A stretch of DNA of 37,517 bases from Phycisphaerales bacterium UBA2402 (GTDB taxonomy: Bacteria; Planctomycetota; Phycisphaerae; Phycisphaerales; UBA1924), in contig DDSA01000253.1 of NCBI GenBank assembly GCA_002343715.1, positions 24,390 through 61,906 of the forward strand, given 5' to 3'. Under the pieces are notes generated by a model. That model saw nothing but the letters and a program-made list of their open reading frames with translations. It made no database searches and was not told where the DNA came from. A program made the position numbers and the translations under genes. The first letter of the stretch is position 1. Each line of letters begins with the position of its first letter. Positions 1 through 9,434 of this stretch are shown here, one piece after another.

Positions 1-1
1 C

Positions 2-3000
2 GAGCGCAGCCTCAACATCGACTTTCTGCTCGGGTACATCCAACGTCTTCTGCCGCGCCGACCCGACCTCAAGGTCATCATCACATCGGCCACCATCGAC
101 CCCCACCGATTGAGCGAACACTTCGGCGGCCCCGCGGTCGCACCGATCATCGAGGTCTCCGGACGAACGTACCCGGTCGAAGTCCTCTACAGGCCGGTCA
201 AGCCGGATGATGAATCAGGTGTCGATGAACAGGCCGTGGCCGATGCGGTGGAAGATGTGCTCTCGCCGCGGAATCCCACCGGGGACGTGCTGGTGTTTCT
301 TCCCGGTGAGCGAGAGATCCGCGATTGTCTGAGGACACTCCGCGCCCGCTCCGTGCTTGATCTCGACATCCTACCGCTGTATTCACGCCTCACGAACTCG
401 GAACAGGATCGCATCTTTCGATCTTCGGACAAACGGCGGGTTATTCTGGCTACCAACGTCGCGGAGACCTCACTGACGGTGCCCGGCATCCGTTACGTCG
501 TGGATACGGGATTATCCCGCCAGAGCAGGTATGACCCGCGTACACGCGTTCAGCGGCTTCCCATCGCCGTCATCTCCCAGGCCAGCGCCGATCAGCGAGC
601 GGGCCGATGCGGACGCATCGGCCCGGGCATCTGCGTCCGGCTTTACTCCCGATCACAGTACGATCAATGGCCGAAGTTCTCCCCGCCGGAGGTTCTTCGC
701 ACGAACTTGGCGAGCGTGATTCTCCAGATGAAAAGCCTCGGCCTGGGCCCGATCGAAGAGTTTCCATTTGTCGATCCGCCTTCGTCAGCGCTCATCCACG
801 ATGGCTACCAGACGCTTCACGAACTCTCGGCCATCGACGCACCCAACGCATCAGGAAATCTCACGGGGGTCGGTCTTCGACTGGCGAAACTTCCTGTGGA
901 TCCACGCATCGGGAGGATGATCCTCGCGGCTGAGGATGAAGGCTGCGTGCGTGAGGTGGTTGTGCTCGCCGCCGCGCTCTCCATCCAGGATCCGCGCGAC
1001 CGCCCGATGAGTCGCCAGCGTGATGCGGACACCGCGCACCTCGTCTTTTGGAACGAGCACTCTGATTTTCTGGTGCTACTCAGCATCTGGGACCAGTACC
1101 GCGCCGCCGCCGATTCACTCGGCCACACCGCACTCCATCAGTGGTGCCGCGACCGCTTCATCAACGCCGCACGGATGCGTGAGTGGACGGAGGTGGAGCG
1201 GCAACTGAGAGGTCTGGTTCTGGATGGAGAGGATGAAGACGGAGCCGACGCCGCGGAAGAGCCGGAACACGAAGAACCGAGAACCGAACTCAAGCGACCC
1301 TTGACTGATCGGATCCACCGTGCACTGATGACCGGTCTGCTGTCGAACGTATGCTGCCGCGATGAGGGCGGGCCGTTCGAGTATCAAGGGAGTCGGGGGA
1401 ATCGGGTGTCGATATTTCCAGGCTCGGTGCTCTTCAGGAAAGGCCCGAAGTGGATGATGGCCGCGGAGCTCGTCCAGACCACCAAACTCTTCGCCCGGAC
1501 ATGCGCGAAGGTCGATCCGGCGTGGATCGAGGAGCTGGCGTCTCACGTCATGCAGCGGATCCTCGGCGATCCACATTTCGATCGCGAGACCGGCGCGGCG
1601 ATGGTCTGGGAACGGCTGACCCTCGCCGGCGCGGTAGTGGTGCCGCGTCGGAAAGTTCCATTCGCCCCGATCGATCCCGCGGCGGCGCGGGCCATCTTTG
1701 TGAGGCACGCTCTGGCATCGGACCTCTCTTCGAGCGAGGCACCCTACGCCGTCCACAATCGCGCCGTGCATGCCAAGGCCGCTGCGATCGTGTCGCGGCT
1801 GAGACGAAGGGATGTCCTCCGCGACGCCGACGACATTGCCGCATGGTTTGAAAAGCGATTGGGTCCACGGGTATGCGATCCCATCTCGCTGGAGAATTGG
1901 AGACGAGAAACGGAGAGAGACCAGCCTCGTTTTCTTTTCCTGAACTTGGAGGATGTCGTCAAACCCGAGTATGTGAATGCCGCGGAAGAAGGGATCTACC
2001 CGGGCTTCATACTTTGCGGAAACTGCATCGTGCCGTTGACCTACACGCTCTCCCCGGGCAGGGATGAAGACGGTATCACAGGCACGGTCGGGTTGCTTGA
2101 TCTTGATGAGTTCGATGAGCACGCGGCGGAATGGCTGGTGCCGGGGTTTCTTCACGAAATAGTGTTGGCCTTGCTGAAGACTCTCCCACGCGCATCGCGT
2201 TCATCGCTCGAGGATTGCCGGGGGGGTTTGCCGGCACTCGCATCAGAGTGCGCCGGGGTCATGAGTTTCGGGCGAGGACGGCTCGGAGAAGCGCTTTCCG
2301 AGGCCGTCCGGGTGTTGCGTGGTCGAACAGTCCCCACCGCCGAATGGAACACCGGCGGCCTGCCGGAGTATCTGCGCATTCGCCTGATCGTGCTGGATGA
2401 GCACGGAAAGGAACTGGGTGAGGGGCGGGACATCGCGGAACTGAAAGCCCGCCTCGCGGGTCGGGTGCGTAAGGCAAAGGCGGGGATCGCCAGGACGCGG
2501 TTCGAGAAAACCGGGCTGACGACCTGGTCGTTCGGCACACTTCCGGATCAGATCGACACGGGAGATTCAAGCCCCGCATTCCCGATGCTTTTCGATGCGG
2601 GCGATTCGGTCATGCTCACCCTCTCGGCCGACCGCGTCCACGCCGAAGCCAACACCGAGCGGGGTATCCGCAGGCTCTTTGTCTTGTCGGCACGTGATGA
2701 ACTGTTCCACCGTGTCGAGAGTCTGCCGGGGTGGGACGAACTCAGGCGTCAGCACAAGGCGCTGGGTTCCGATGATGAACTTCGCGATGCCCTGGCGTGT
2801 CATATCGCCGACCGGGCGTTTCTGTTCGGACAGCCCCGGATCAGATCCGCCGCCGAGTTCGAATCCCGACAGCAGGAAGCGTGGGGTCGGTTGGGTCAGG
2901 CGACCATCGAGGTCGCGACCGCGGCGGGCAAAGTTCTTGATGCACGTTTCAAGGTCGCGGCCCGTCTCGCCGGTGGCACCCCTAGACAATGGGCCGCCAG

Positions 3001-3487
3001 CGTGGCCGATATGCGTGAGCACGCGGCGTATCTCATGCCGCGAGGCTTCATGAAGTCCCTCCCGTGGGAACGACTGCGTGAGTATCCACGTTACGCGGAA
3101 GCGCTCCGCGCCAGGCTGCTCAAGCTTCGCGAAGACGGGCGAGACGTGGAAGGCCCATCACTGGCGATGGTGCTTCCGCAATGGAAGCGCCTGACGGCGT
3201 GGGTCGCCGCGGCGATGTCGCGCGAGCGTACCGCCGCGTTGGAAGCGGGCGACACGCCTTCCCCGGCCGCGGTGAAGTCGAAAAAACAACCTCTTCCTGG
3301 CGCGAAACGAGCCGCCCCCACTGTCAACGTCGATGCGGGTGAGTGGGCGATGCGTCCGGGCGCACTTCCAGATGCGGTCCATGCGTTCCGTTGGGCGGTG
3401 GAGGAACTTCGGGTCGGCGCCTTCGCCCCGGAACTGGGCATGGTACTTGATGCCAAGCGTCTCGATGAGCTCTGGGCGAAAGTCTGA
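2..3487 (+). CDS. hrpA: ATP-dependent RNA helicase HrpA, 5' end outside the window
   Basis: DEAH-box RNA helicase of the HrpA family, cytoplasmic and acting on structured RNA. The frame is open from the first bases, so the start, Walker A and DEAH box lie upstream; 1161 residues remain. The first visible codons read ERSLNIDFLLGY, as found just after DEAH in HrpA. Motif III (SAT) is at 86-94 and motif VI (QRAGRCGR) at 593-616. A helicase-associated domain and OB-fold region follow, then a long C-terminal part (from about 1700) matching the HrpA-specific DUF3418 region in length and style. This C-terminal extension separates HrpA from HrpB and from spliceosomal-type helicases. An apparent Met at 110 is a TTG leucine codon, not a start. 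The next gene begins 64 bases downstream. Confidence 0.95.
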   Translation, partial: ERSLNIDFLLGYIQRLLPRRPDLKVIITSATIDPHRLSEHFGGPAVAPIIEVSGRTYPVEVLYRPVKPDDESGVDEQAVADAVEDVLSPRNPTGDVLVFLPGEREIRDCLRTLRARSVLDLDILPLYSRLTNSEQDRIFRSSDKRRVILATNVAETSLTVPGIRYVVDTGLSRQSRYDPRTRVQRLPIAVISQASADQRAGRCGRIGPGICVRLYSRSQYDQWPKFSPPEVLRTNLASVILQMKSLGLGPIEEFPFVDPPSSALIHDGYQTLHELSAIDAPNASGNLTGVGLRLAKLPVDPRIGRMILAAEDEGCVREVVVLAAALSIQDPRDRPMSRQRDADTAHLVFWNEHSDFLVLLSIWDQYRAAADSLGHTALHQWCRDRFINAARMREWTEVERQLRGLVLDGEDEDGADAAEEPEHEEPRTELKRPLTDRIHRALMTGLLSNVCCRDEGGPFEYQGSRGNRVSIFPGSVLFRKGPKWMMAAELVQTTKLFARTCAKVDPAWIEELASHVMQRILGDPHFDRETGAAMVWERLTLAGAVVVPRRKVPFAPIDPAAARAIFVRHALASDLSSSEAPYAVHNRAVHAKAAAIVSRLRRRDVLRDADDIAAWFEKRLGPRVCDPISLENWRRETERDQPRFLFLNLEDVVKPEYVNAAEEGIYPGFILCGNCIVPLTYTLSPGRDEDGITGTVGLLDLDEFDEHAAEWLVPGFLHEIVLALLKTLPRASRSSLEDCRGGLPALASECAGVMSFGRGRLGEALSEAVRVLRGRTVPTAEWNTGGLPEYLRIRLIVLDEHGKELGEGRDIAELKARLAGRVRKAKAGIARTRFEKTGLTTWSFGTLPDQIDTGDSSPAFPMLFDAGDSVMLTLSADRVHAEANTERGIRRLFVLSARDELFHRVESLPGWDELRRQHKALGSDDELRDALACHIADRAFLFGQPRIRSAAEFESRQQEAWGRLGQATIEVATAAGKVLDARFKVAARLAGGTPRQWAASVADMREHAAYLMPRGFMKSLPWERLREYPRYAEALRARLLKLREDGRDVEGPSLAMVLPQWKRLTAWVAAAMSRERTAALEAGDTPSPAAVKSKKQPLPGAKRAAPTVNVDAGEWAMRPGALPDAVHAFRWAVEELRVGAFAPELGMVLDAKRLDELWAKV

Positions 3488-3551
3488 AACGGATGGCTAC
3501 GCTTCGGCACGCCACGATCCGCTATCCTGCGAACCACTCGGAGGCAACCTC

Positions 3552-3767
3552 ATGACCGCCAGAAAACTCCTGCTCATTATCGTGTGTGGACTGATCACTT
3601 CTGCGGCGGCGTACGGGTTGAGCGTTCTTCTGTTCGGTGCCGGTTCCGGTGCGGCGGTGGGAGGCGCTGTGGGTGGCATGATCGCGGGCAGCCAGATCGC
3701 CTGGCGGAAATCGACCAAGAATCGCGCACTCGCCAGCGACGTGAGTAGAAAACAAGAGGCCGAATGA
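3552..3767 (+). CDS. Small glycine-rich membrane protein, 71 aa
   Basis: Family not recognised. The protein opens MTARK, followed by a hydrophobic segment (about residues 6-28, LLLIIVCGLITSAAAYG) and a Gly/Ala-rich second segment (about 29-51) with GxxxG-like spacing (GAAVGGAVGGMIAG). The tail is short, charged and Lys/Arg-rich, and probably cytoplasmic. An RBS-like GGAG lies about ten bases before the ATG. The frame is open further upstream, but that part overlaps hrpA out of frame and has no RBS, so this ATG is preferred. The stop overlaps the next start (ATGA), indicating translational coupling to the methyltransferase. A one- or two-helix membrane anchor or glycine-zipper protein is likely; any function would be a guess. 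Confidence 0.7.
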   Translation: MTARKLLLIIVCGLITSAAAYGLSVLLFGAGSGAAVGGAVGGMIAGSQIAWRKSTKNRALASDVSRKQEAE

Positions 3768-4411
3768 GAGAGTCCTCCGGCCAGCTGAAACAGTCCAGAG
3801 AGCTGCGGAGTGGCGCGGCACAGCGCAGCCCCGCCGCCCTGTTTCTTCGTCAGTTTCTCTCCGCCCCCGGCCAGATCGGGGCCATCGCCCCGAGCAGCAT
3901 CCACCTCGCGCGGCGGATGATGGAGAACTTCGATTTTGAATCGGTCCGAGCGGTCGCGGAGTTCGGCCCGGGGGCGGGAGTGTTTACCCAGGAACTCCTT
4001 TCACGCGTCCAACCCGGAACAAAGGTCATCATCATCGAGAAGAACCCGGTCATGGCCGCCGAAGTCCGTCGCCGATTTCCTCAACTGCAAATCCATGAAA
4101 CCAGCGCCGAAGATATCGCGGATGTTTGCGTCAAAGAAGGCCTGCCGGCGCAAGGAGGGCTGGACGCGATCATCAGCGGGTTGCCCTTCGCCGCGTTCCC
4201 GGATTCGTTGCAGGATGCGATCCTTGGTGCAGCCGTGAGCGCCCTGCGCCCCGGCGGATGGTTCGTGACCTTCGCGTACTACCAGGGCCTTGCCCTCCCC
4301 GCGGGAAGACGATTCGCCGCGAAACTCCCGAGGTATTTCAGGACCGTCGAACGAAGCCGCGGAGTTCTCAGGAATCTTCCCCCCGCGTTCGTGTATCGAT
4401 GTTCGACCTGA
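3764..4411 (+). CDS. Class I SAM methyltransferase, phospholipid N-methyltransferase-like
   Basis: 215-residue Rossmann-fold methyltransferase. The SAM-binding glycine motif (EFGPGAG) is at residues 66-72, an acidic residue ends the second strand (IIIEKN, 89-94), and the SGLPF motif is at 138-142. SGLPF and the opening pattern [19 protein letters not shown] (about 28-45) are typical of PmtA-like phospholipid N-methyltransferases and of the related rRNA adenine dimethylase fold. In that family the enzyme methylates phosphatidylethanolamine at the membrane surface. The start overlaps the stop of the 71-residue membrane protein by four bases, which fits a membrane-linked activity. The substrate is inferred from family resemblance; another small-molecule or lipid substrate is possible. 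Confidence 0.8.
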   Translation: MRESSGQLKQSRELRSGAAQRSPAALFLRQFLSAPGQIGAIAPSSIHLARRMMENFDFESVRAVAEFGPGAGVFTQELLSRVQPGTKVIIIEKNPVMAAEVRRRFPQLQIHETSAEDIADVCVKEGLPAQGGLDAIISGLPFAAFPDSLQDAILGAAVSALRPGGWFVTFAYYQGLALPAGRRFAAKLPRYFRTVERSRGVLRNLPPAFVYRCST

Positions 4412-4503
4412 AAGGCATATCCTCTCCAGATGGTGAAGGCACCCCGCTCGGGAATCTTTCACCACACCTCGGACGGTTTGGTCATCACGGTGGGAGCATT
4501 GTC

Positions 4504-5277
<774 letters not shown>

Positions 5278-5285
5278 GCCCCGGG

Positions 5286-7250
5286 CTATTTCTTCGCCGA
5301 GGCGAGACAATCCTTGACCACCGACCGGATTTCGCGGTTCAGGGCGTGGTCCGGCACGATCAAGGCCCGGCAGGAGGACAGCAAAGCGTACAGATCCTCA
5401 AGCGGCCCGTCAAAGACCCGATGAATCGCGCCTGCCGGCGCATCTCCGAAATCCCTGCACCGGCTGTCGGGCGAGACGCCCGTAAGGCAACGGATCGTGA
5501 AGGCGAGCACCCCGAACCACAACCGCGGCGGAACGGCATCAAACGCGTTCGTAGCGTCCGGACAATCAACCAGCAAGGACTGTGGCCCTAATGACTCTGT
5601 AAATCGTTTGTCGCTCTCGAAGGCAAGCCCGATCCGCGTGGCCAGGTCACGCCCCGAGTCCGCATCCCTGCCCGTGTGCAACGCCAGGCTCAAGACATCG
5701 TCGAGCGCCACGGGCAACGACCTCTTACCGCCCGCCAGCAATGTTCGGACAGCCAGCACTCCGAAGGAGTAGAGATCGCAGGGTGTCGAGAGGAGCGGCA
5801 CGAGTTCGAAGGCCACATCCGGTATCGGCACGCCCAAGGCCGACCGCAGGTGCGAGACCGCCCCTTCGGTCAGGCGCGTCGGCACTGTGCGCAGCCGCAG
5901 TTCACCTGTTGCCATGGCGCTGCCCGCGTCTACCGTCGCGTGCAGGTCAATGCGAGTTGGGCCGGCAGACAACCGAAGCCACAACAGATCATTCGTTCCC
6001 GCGGCAAGTCGTTCCTGCGTCGAGAGCGTGCCCTCGAGAATCGTGCCATCGCCTTCCGATGAGACATTGCGCAGCCGCAGCCAGCCCTTCCCACCGGCGA
6101 TCTGCCCGATCGAGGCCGGCGCGTAGATCGACATCCCGCCGCTCGAAGGAGCAACAAAGTACTTCGTTGACGTGTTCGGGATCGGCAGTTCAAGGGCCTC
6201 GCCGGGAACCACAAGGACTGTCTGTGCCGCCCACCAGAGTGGAAGTGTAGAGAGCCCCGGCGTGAGCCGGACTCTCAGCGAGTCCGCCGTGATATTCAGC
6301 AGCGGGGCCTGCGACCGCCGTGCCGCGGCATGGAGGTGCGACGCAGCCCCCGCCAGGAGCATCAGTTTCACATGAAGGGCTTCGATCATCCGGCCTGTTT
6401 GTCCAACACCAGAAAGCCCGAGCCAGCCGCCCTGCTTCACAGGCTTGCCGTTCGTTGCACCCAGAGCGGAGGCCGAAATAACACGCAGAAAACTATCGGC
6501 ATCGCCCGCTTCACCCGAGTGACCCGAGAGCGCATCACAGAAATGCTCAAACGAACACTCCGCCAGCGGCGTCACGAGCATCAACCCACCACCCGGGTTG
6601 ACCGAGATCGGGGTCCCTGCAAGACCCAGGGCGGACTTGATGGCCGACGGTTCACCGCCGATGAGATCCACCGGCAACACCTCGCTCGTATCGGCCAGGT
6701 CGGGCTGGTACAGGTGCCGCGAGAGTGTCGTGCCGTAGGCCGGGAGGCCTTTGCGTTCTAAGAGCGATTCGTCCGTGCAGAGATTCCACGATGCTCCAGT
6801 TCGTTCATCCCGCGGCGGGATGATCTTCTGAGTCTTTGCATCCAGAAACAGCGGGGCGGGGTGGGTCGACTCCCACCCGCAGGTGATGATGGGGCTATCC
6901 GAAGACGCGAGGTCGTTCGCCATTCTCACCCAGCGCTCATCGAGCGTGTGGTTTGTCAGGGCGTTGCGGTACGCCGCGGGGGCGCGGCCCAGGCCGGTTG
7001 GATCCTGTACCCAGAGTTCGACATAACGGATCACAGCACCCGCAGCGTCTGTGATACAACCGAGGTACACCCTCGCATCGAGCGTCTCGCGAATTGGTAC
7101 GAGCGGGGAAACACCGGGCTTCGCGTCTGTCCTGATGATGATGCAGATTCGCAGCGGTGCGTTGTCGGGCGTGATCGCCCCCGCGGCGAAGTTGGCGGGG
7201 AGGCGAGCGGGCACGGATGCAAAGACAAAGGGAGGCGTGGCGACGGGCAC
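5286..7250 (-). CDS. Hypothetical protein with pseudokinase-like segments, 654 aa
   Basis: No family recognised with confidence. The start is GTG at 7250, with GAGGG about nine bases upstream. There is no signal peptide or clear membrane helix, so it is probably cytoplasmic. Two stretches recall eukaryotic-type Ser/Thr kinases. Residues about 296-322 (LMLLAGAASHLH, then APLLNITADSL) resemble helix E plus the catalytic loop, but the HRD and catalytic Asp are missing. Residues about 489-503 (CDLYSFGVLAVRTLL) resemble the DxxSxG helix F region. About 165 residues separate them, far more than in a normal kinase, and no N-lobe VAIK or glycine loop is visible. A degenerate, non-catalytic kinase-like scaffold is possible (inference). 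The stop is 8 bases from the convergent prepilin gene. It lies downstream of glmS on the same strand after a 93-base gap. Confidence 0.75.
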   Translation of the reverse strand: MPVATPPFVFASVPARLPANFAAGAITPDNAPLRICIIIRTDAKPGVSPLVPIRETLDARVYLGCITDAAGAVIRYVELWVQDPTGLGRAPAAYRNALTNHTLDERWVRMANDLASSDSPIITCGWESTHPAPLFLDAKTQKIIPPRDERTGASWNLCTDESLLERKGLPAYGTTLSRHLYQPDLADTSEVLPVDLIGGEPSAIKSALGLAGTPISVNPGGGLMLVTPLAECSFEHFCDALSGHSGEAGDADSFLRVISASALGATNGKPVKQGGWLGLSGVGQTGRMIEALHVKLMLLAGAASHLHAAARRSQAPLLNITADSLRVRLTPGLSTLPLWWAAQTVLVVPGEALELPIPNTSTKYFVAPSSGGMSIYAPASIGQIAGGKGWLRLRNVSSEGDGTILEGTLSTQERLAAGTNDLLWLRLSAGPTRIDLHATVDAGSAMATGELRLRTVPTRLTEGAVSHLRSALGVPIPDVAFELVPLLSTPCDLYSFGVLAVRTLLAGGKRSLPVALDDVLSLALHTGRDADSGRDLATRIGLAFESDKRFTESLGPQSLLVDCPDATNAFDAVPPRLWFGVLAFTIRCLTGVSPDSRCRDFGDAPAGAIHRVFDGPLEDLYALLSSCRALIVPDHALNREIRSVVKDCLASAKK

Positions 7251-7343
7251 GGAGCGGGACCCTCGTGGTGGTTGGGCTGAAGAGTGACGGAGTCTATGGC
7301 GTCTTCCGCCTCCCGGAAAGTCCGATCGAACAATCCGCGAGAA

Positions 7344-9185
7344 TCACTCCACCGTCACGCTTTTGGCGAGGTTCCGAGGCTTGTCCACGTCATGCCCGCG
7401 CAGCACGGCGGCGTGGTACGCCATCAACTGGAGCGGGACGACCGTAAGCATCGGGCTGAGCGGCTCGGGGATGTCGGGAACGTAGAGTACATCGTGCGCG
7501 TAGCGTTTGATCTCCTCATCGCCCTCGGTGGCCACGGCGATGACGTGCCCGCCACGAGCACGGACCTCCTGGATATTGCTCATGACCTTGTCGTACTGGC
7601 GGCCCCTGTTGGCGAGGAAGACGGCGGGCATCCCCTCGCTGATGAGGGCGATCGGCCCGTGCTTCATTTCCGCAGCGGGCATCCCCTCGGCATGTATGTA
7701 ACTGATCTCCTTGAGTTTCAAGGCACCCTCGAGCGCTGTTGGATAGTTGTAGCCACGCCCAAGGAAGAGCCAGTTCTCCCGGTCCACGTACTTTTCTGTG
7801 ACGCGGCGGATCCGGTCGCTGTCGGCGAGAGAGGCCTCGATCTTATCGGGGATGGTCTCCAGGGCGCGGAGGTACTCGGCACAGGTATCCGCGGACATAT
7901 ACCGCCGCCGCGCCAGAAACAGTGTGACCAGCGTGAGCACGGCGACCTGCCCCGTGAAGGCCTTGGTGCTCGCGACGCCGATCTCCGGCCCGACGCGCAG
8001 ATACACCCCGGCATCAGTCTCCCGGGAGATCGATGAGCCAACGACGTTGATGACGCCCAGCGAGAGGGCCCCGCGCATCTTCGCTTCGTGAAGGGCGGCC
8101 AGCGTGTCGGCGGTCTCGCCGCTCTGAGAGACGGCCACCACCACAGTCCCATCCTCGATGATCGGGTTTCGGTATCGGAACTCGCTGGCATACTCGGCGA
8201 CCGCTGGAACTTTCGCGAGGTCCTCGATCAGATACTCTCCGATCATCGCGGCGTGCAGGGCCGTGCCCTGGGCCGTCAGGATCACGCGGCGCATCTTGGT
8301 CAGTTCCTTCGCATGGTCGGCCAGGCCGCCGAGAATGACCCGGCCGTCGCGTGTGTCGCACCGGCCGCGGAAGCAGTTGCGCAGCGCCTTGGGTTGCTCG
8401 TGGATCTCCTTCTGCATGAAGTGACTGAAACCGCCGAGTTCAATCTCCTGCAGTTCCAGTTCCAACTGCTCGATGCGGGGGGTCACGGGCACATCGTGGA
8501 TCGTGCTCGTGCGGAATCCCGCGGTGGTGATCTTCACCACGTTGTAATCATCGAGAGTAACGGCCCGCGTCGTGTGCGCCACAATCGCAGAGGCGTCGCT
8601 GGCAACGACGTACTCGTCCGCGCCGATCCCGACGATCAGCGGGCTGCCCTTGCGGGCCACCACGAGCGTGCCCGGTTCCTTCTCGCAGATCACGGCGATG
8701 GCGTAGGCACCCGTCACCTCGCGCAGGGCGGCCTGTACCGCCTTCTCCAAATCGATCCCGTCGGCGGGCGAGTACAACTCGCTGATGAGCATCGCCAGAA
8801 CTTCGGTATCCGTCTGGCTGCGAAAAGAATGTCCCTTTTCCTCAAGATACGTCTTGAGCGCAGCGTAGTTCTCGATGATGCCGTTGTGGATGATGGCGAT
8901 GCCGTTGCGGTCGTCGGTGTGCGGGTGTGCGTTGAGATCCGTGACACCGCCGTGCGTGGCCCACCGCGTGTGGCACAGGCCGATCGTCCCCGAGAAGTTC
9001 CCGATGGTCTCGAGTTTATCTTCGAGATTCGCCACCCGCCCGACGGACTTGCAGATGTTCAACTTACCGTCCTGGATGACGGCGATGCCCGCCGAGTCGT
9101 ACCCACGATACTCGAGGCGCTTCAGGCCCTCGAGCAGGAGTGACTGGCATGGCTTTTTACCCACGTAGGCGACGATTCCGCACAT
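7344..9185 (-). CDS. glmS: Glutamine-fructose-6-phosphate aminotransferase (isomerizing)
   Basis: Makes glucosamine-6-phosphate from fructose-6-phosphate and glutamine, the first step towards UDP-GlcNAc for peptidoglycan and LPS; cytoplasmic. The length (613 aa) is normal for the family. The N-terminal glutaminase begins MCGIVAYVG, with Cys2 as nucleophile after Met removal, and carries the CHTRWATHG motif. Two SIS sugar-isomerase domains follow (SQSGETADT in the first, the EGALKLKEISY region in the second). The C-terminus DVDKPRNLAKSVTVE is the family hallmark. The gene is divergent from the dockerin protein across about 250 bases. I saw no glmS-ribozyme-like arrangement upstream, which is expected outside Firmicutes. 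The ORF on the opposite strand here is a codon-bias shadow. Confidence 0.97.
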   Translation of the reverse strand: MCGIVAYVGKKPCQSLLLEGLKRLEYRGYDSAGIAVIQDGKLNICKSVGRVANLEDKLETIGNFSGTIGLCHTRWATHGGVTDLNAHPHTDDRNGIAIIHNGIIENYAALKTYLEEKGHSFRSQTDTEVLAMLISELYSPADGIDLEKAVQAALREVTGAYAIAVICEKEPGTLVVARKGSPLIVGIGADEYVVASDASAIVAHTTRAVTLDDYNVVKITTAGFRTSTIHDVPVTPRIEQLELELQEIELGGFSHFMQKEIHEQPKALRNCFRGRCDTRDGRVILGGLADHAKELTKMRRVILTAQGTALHAAMIGEYLIEDLAKVPAVAEYASEFRYRNPIIEDGTVVVAVSQSGETADTLAALHEAKMRGALSLGVINVVGSSISRETDAGVYLRVGPEIGVASTKAFTGQVAVLTLVTLFLARRRYMSADTCAEYLRALETIPDKIEASLADSDRIRRVTEKYVDRENWLFLGRGYNYPTALEGALKLKEISYIHAEGMPAAEMKHGPIALISEGMPAVFLANRGRQYDKVMSNIQEVRARGGHVIAVATEGDEEIKRYAHDVLYVPDIPEPLSPMLTVVPLQLMAYHAAVLRGHDVDKPRNLAKSVTVE

Positions 9186-9434
9186 ATTGGTGTTTCCAAG
9201 AGAGGCAGTTCGACTTGATCAACCAAGCGTAGGAGGAGGTCCGTTAACCACGGGACAGGTGGCCGCGCCGGCGAACACCGTTGCGGCACCTCTGTAACGT
9301 ACGGATCGGCACGGCGGGTGGTTCGGATGAGCCAAACTCCTCCCCGGATTGGGGTCGCGTTCTGAGTCGAACGAACGTCCCCTGCACACCTTGTTGACTC
9401 TACAGTTGCACGGGAGGGACCGGATGTTACTCCA

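Noticed and set aside
1115..2155. 346-codon open frame antisense to hrpA
   Set aside because: Shadow of a high-GC gene; no RBS, domain or sensible composition, and it is covered fully by hrpA.
8088..9143. 351-codon open frame antisense to glmS
   Set aside because: The glmS protein is unmistakable on the other strand; the antisense product is rich in His/Arg/Gly without any motif.
9186..9434. Possible glmS ribozyme or riboswitch in the glmS leader
   Set aside because: No recognisable ribozyme core and only weak promoter-like sequence could be seen.
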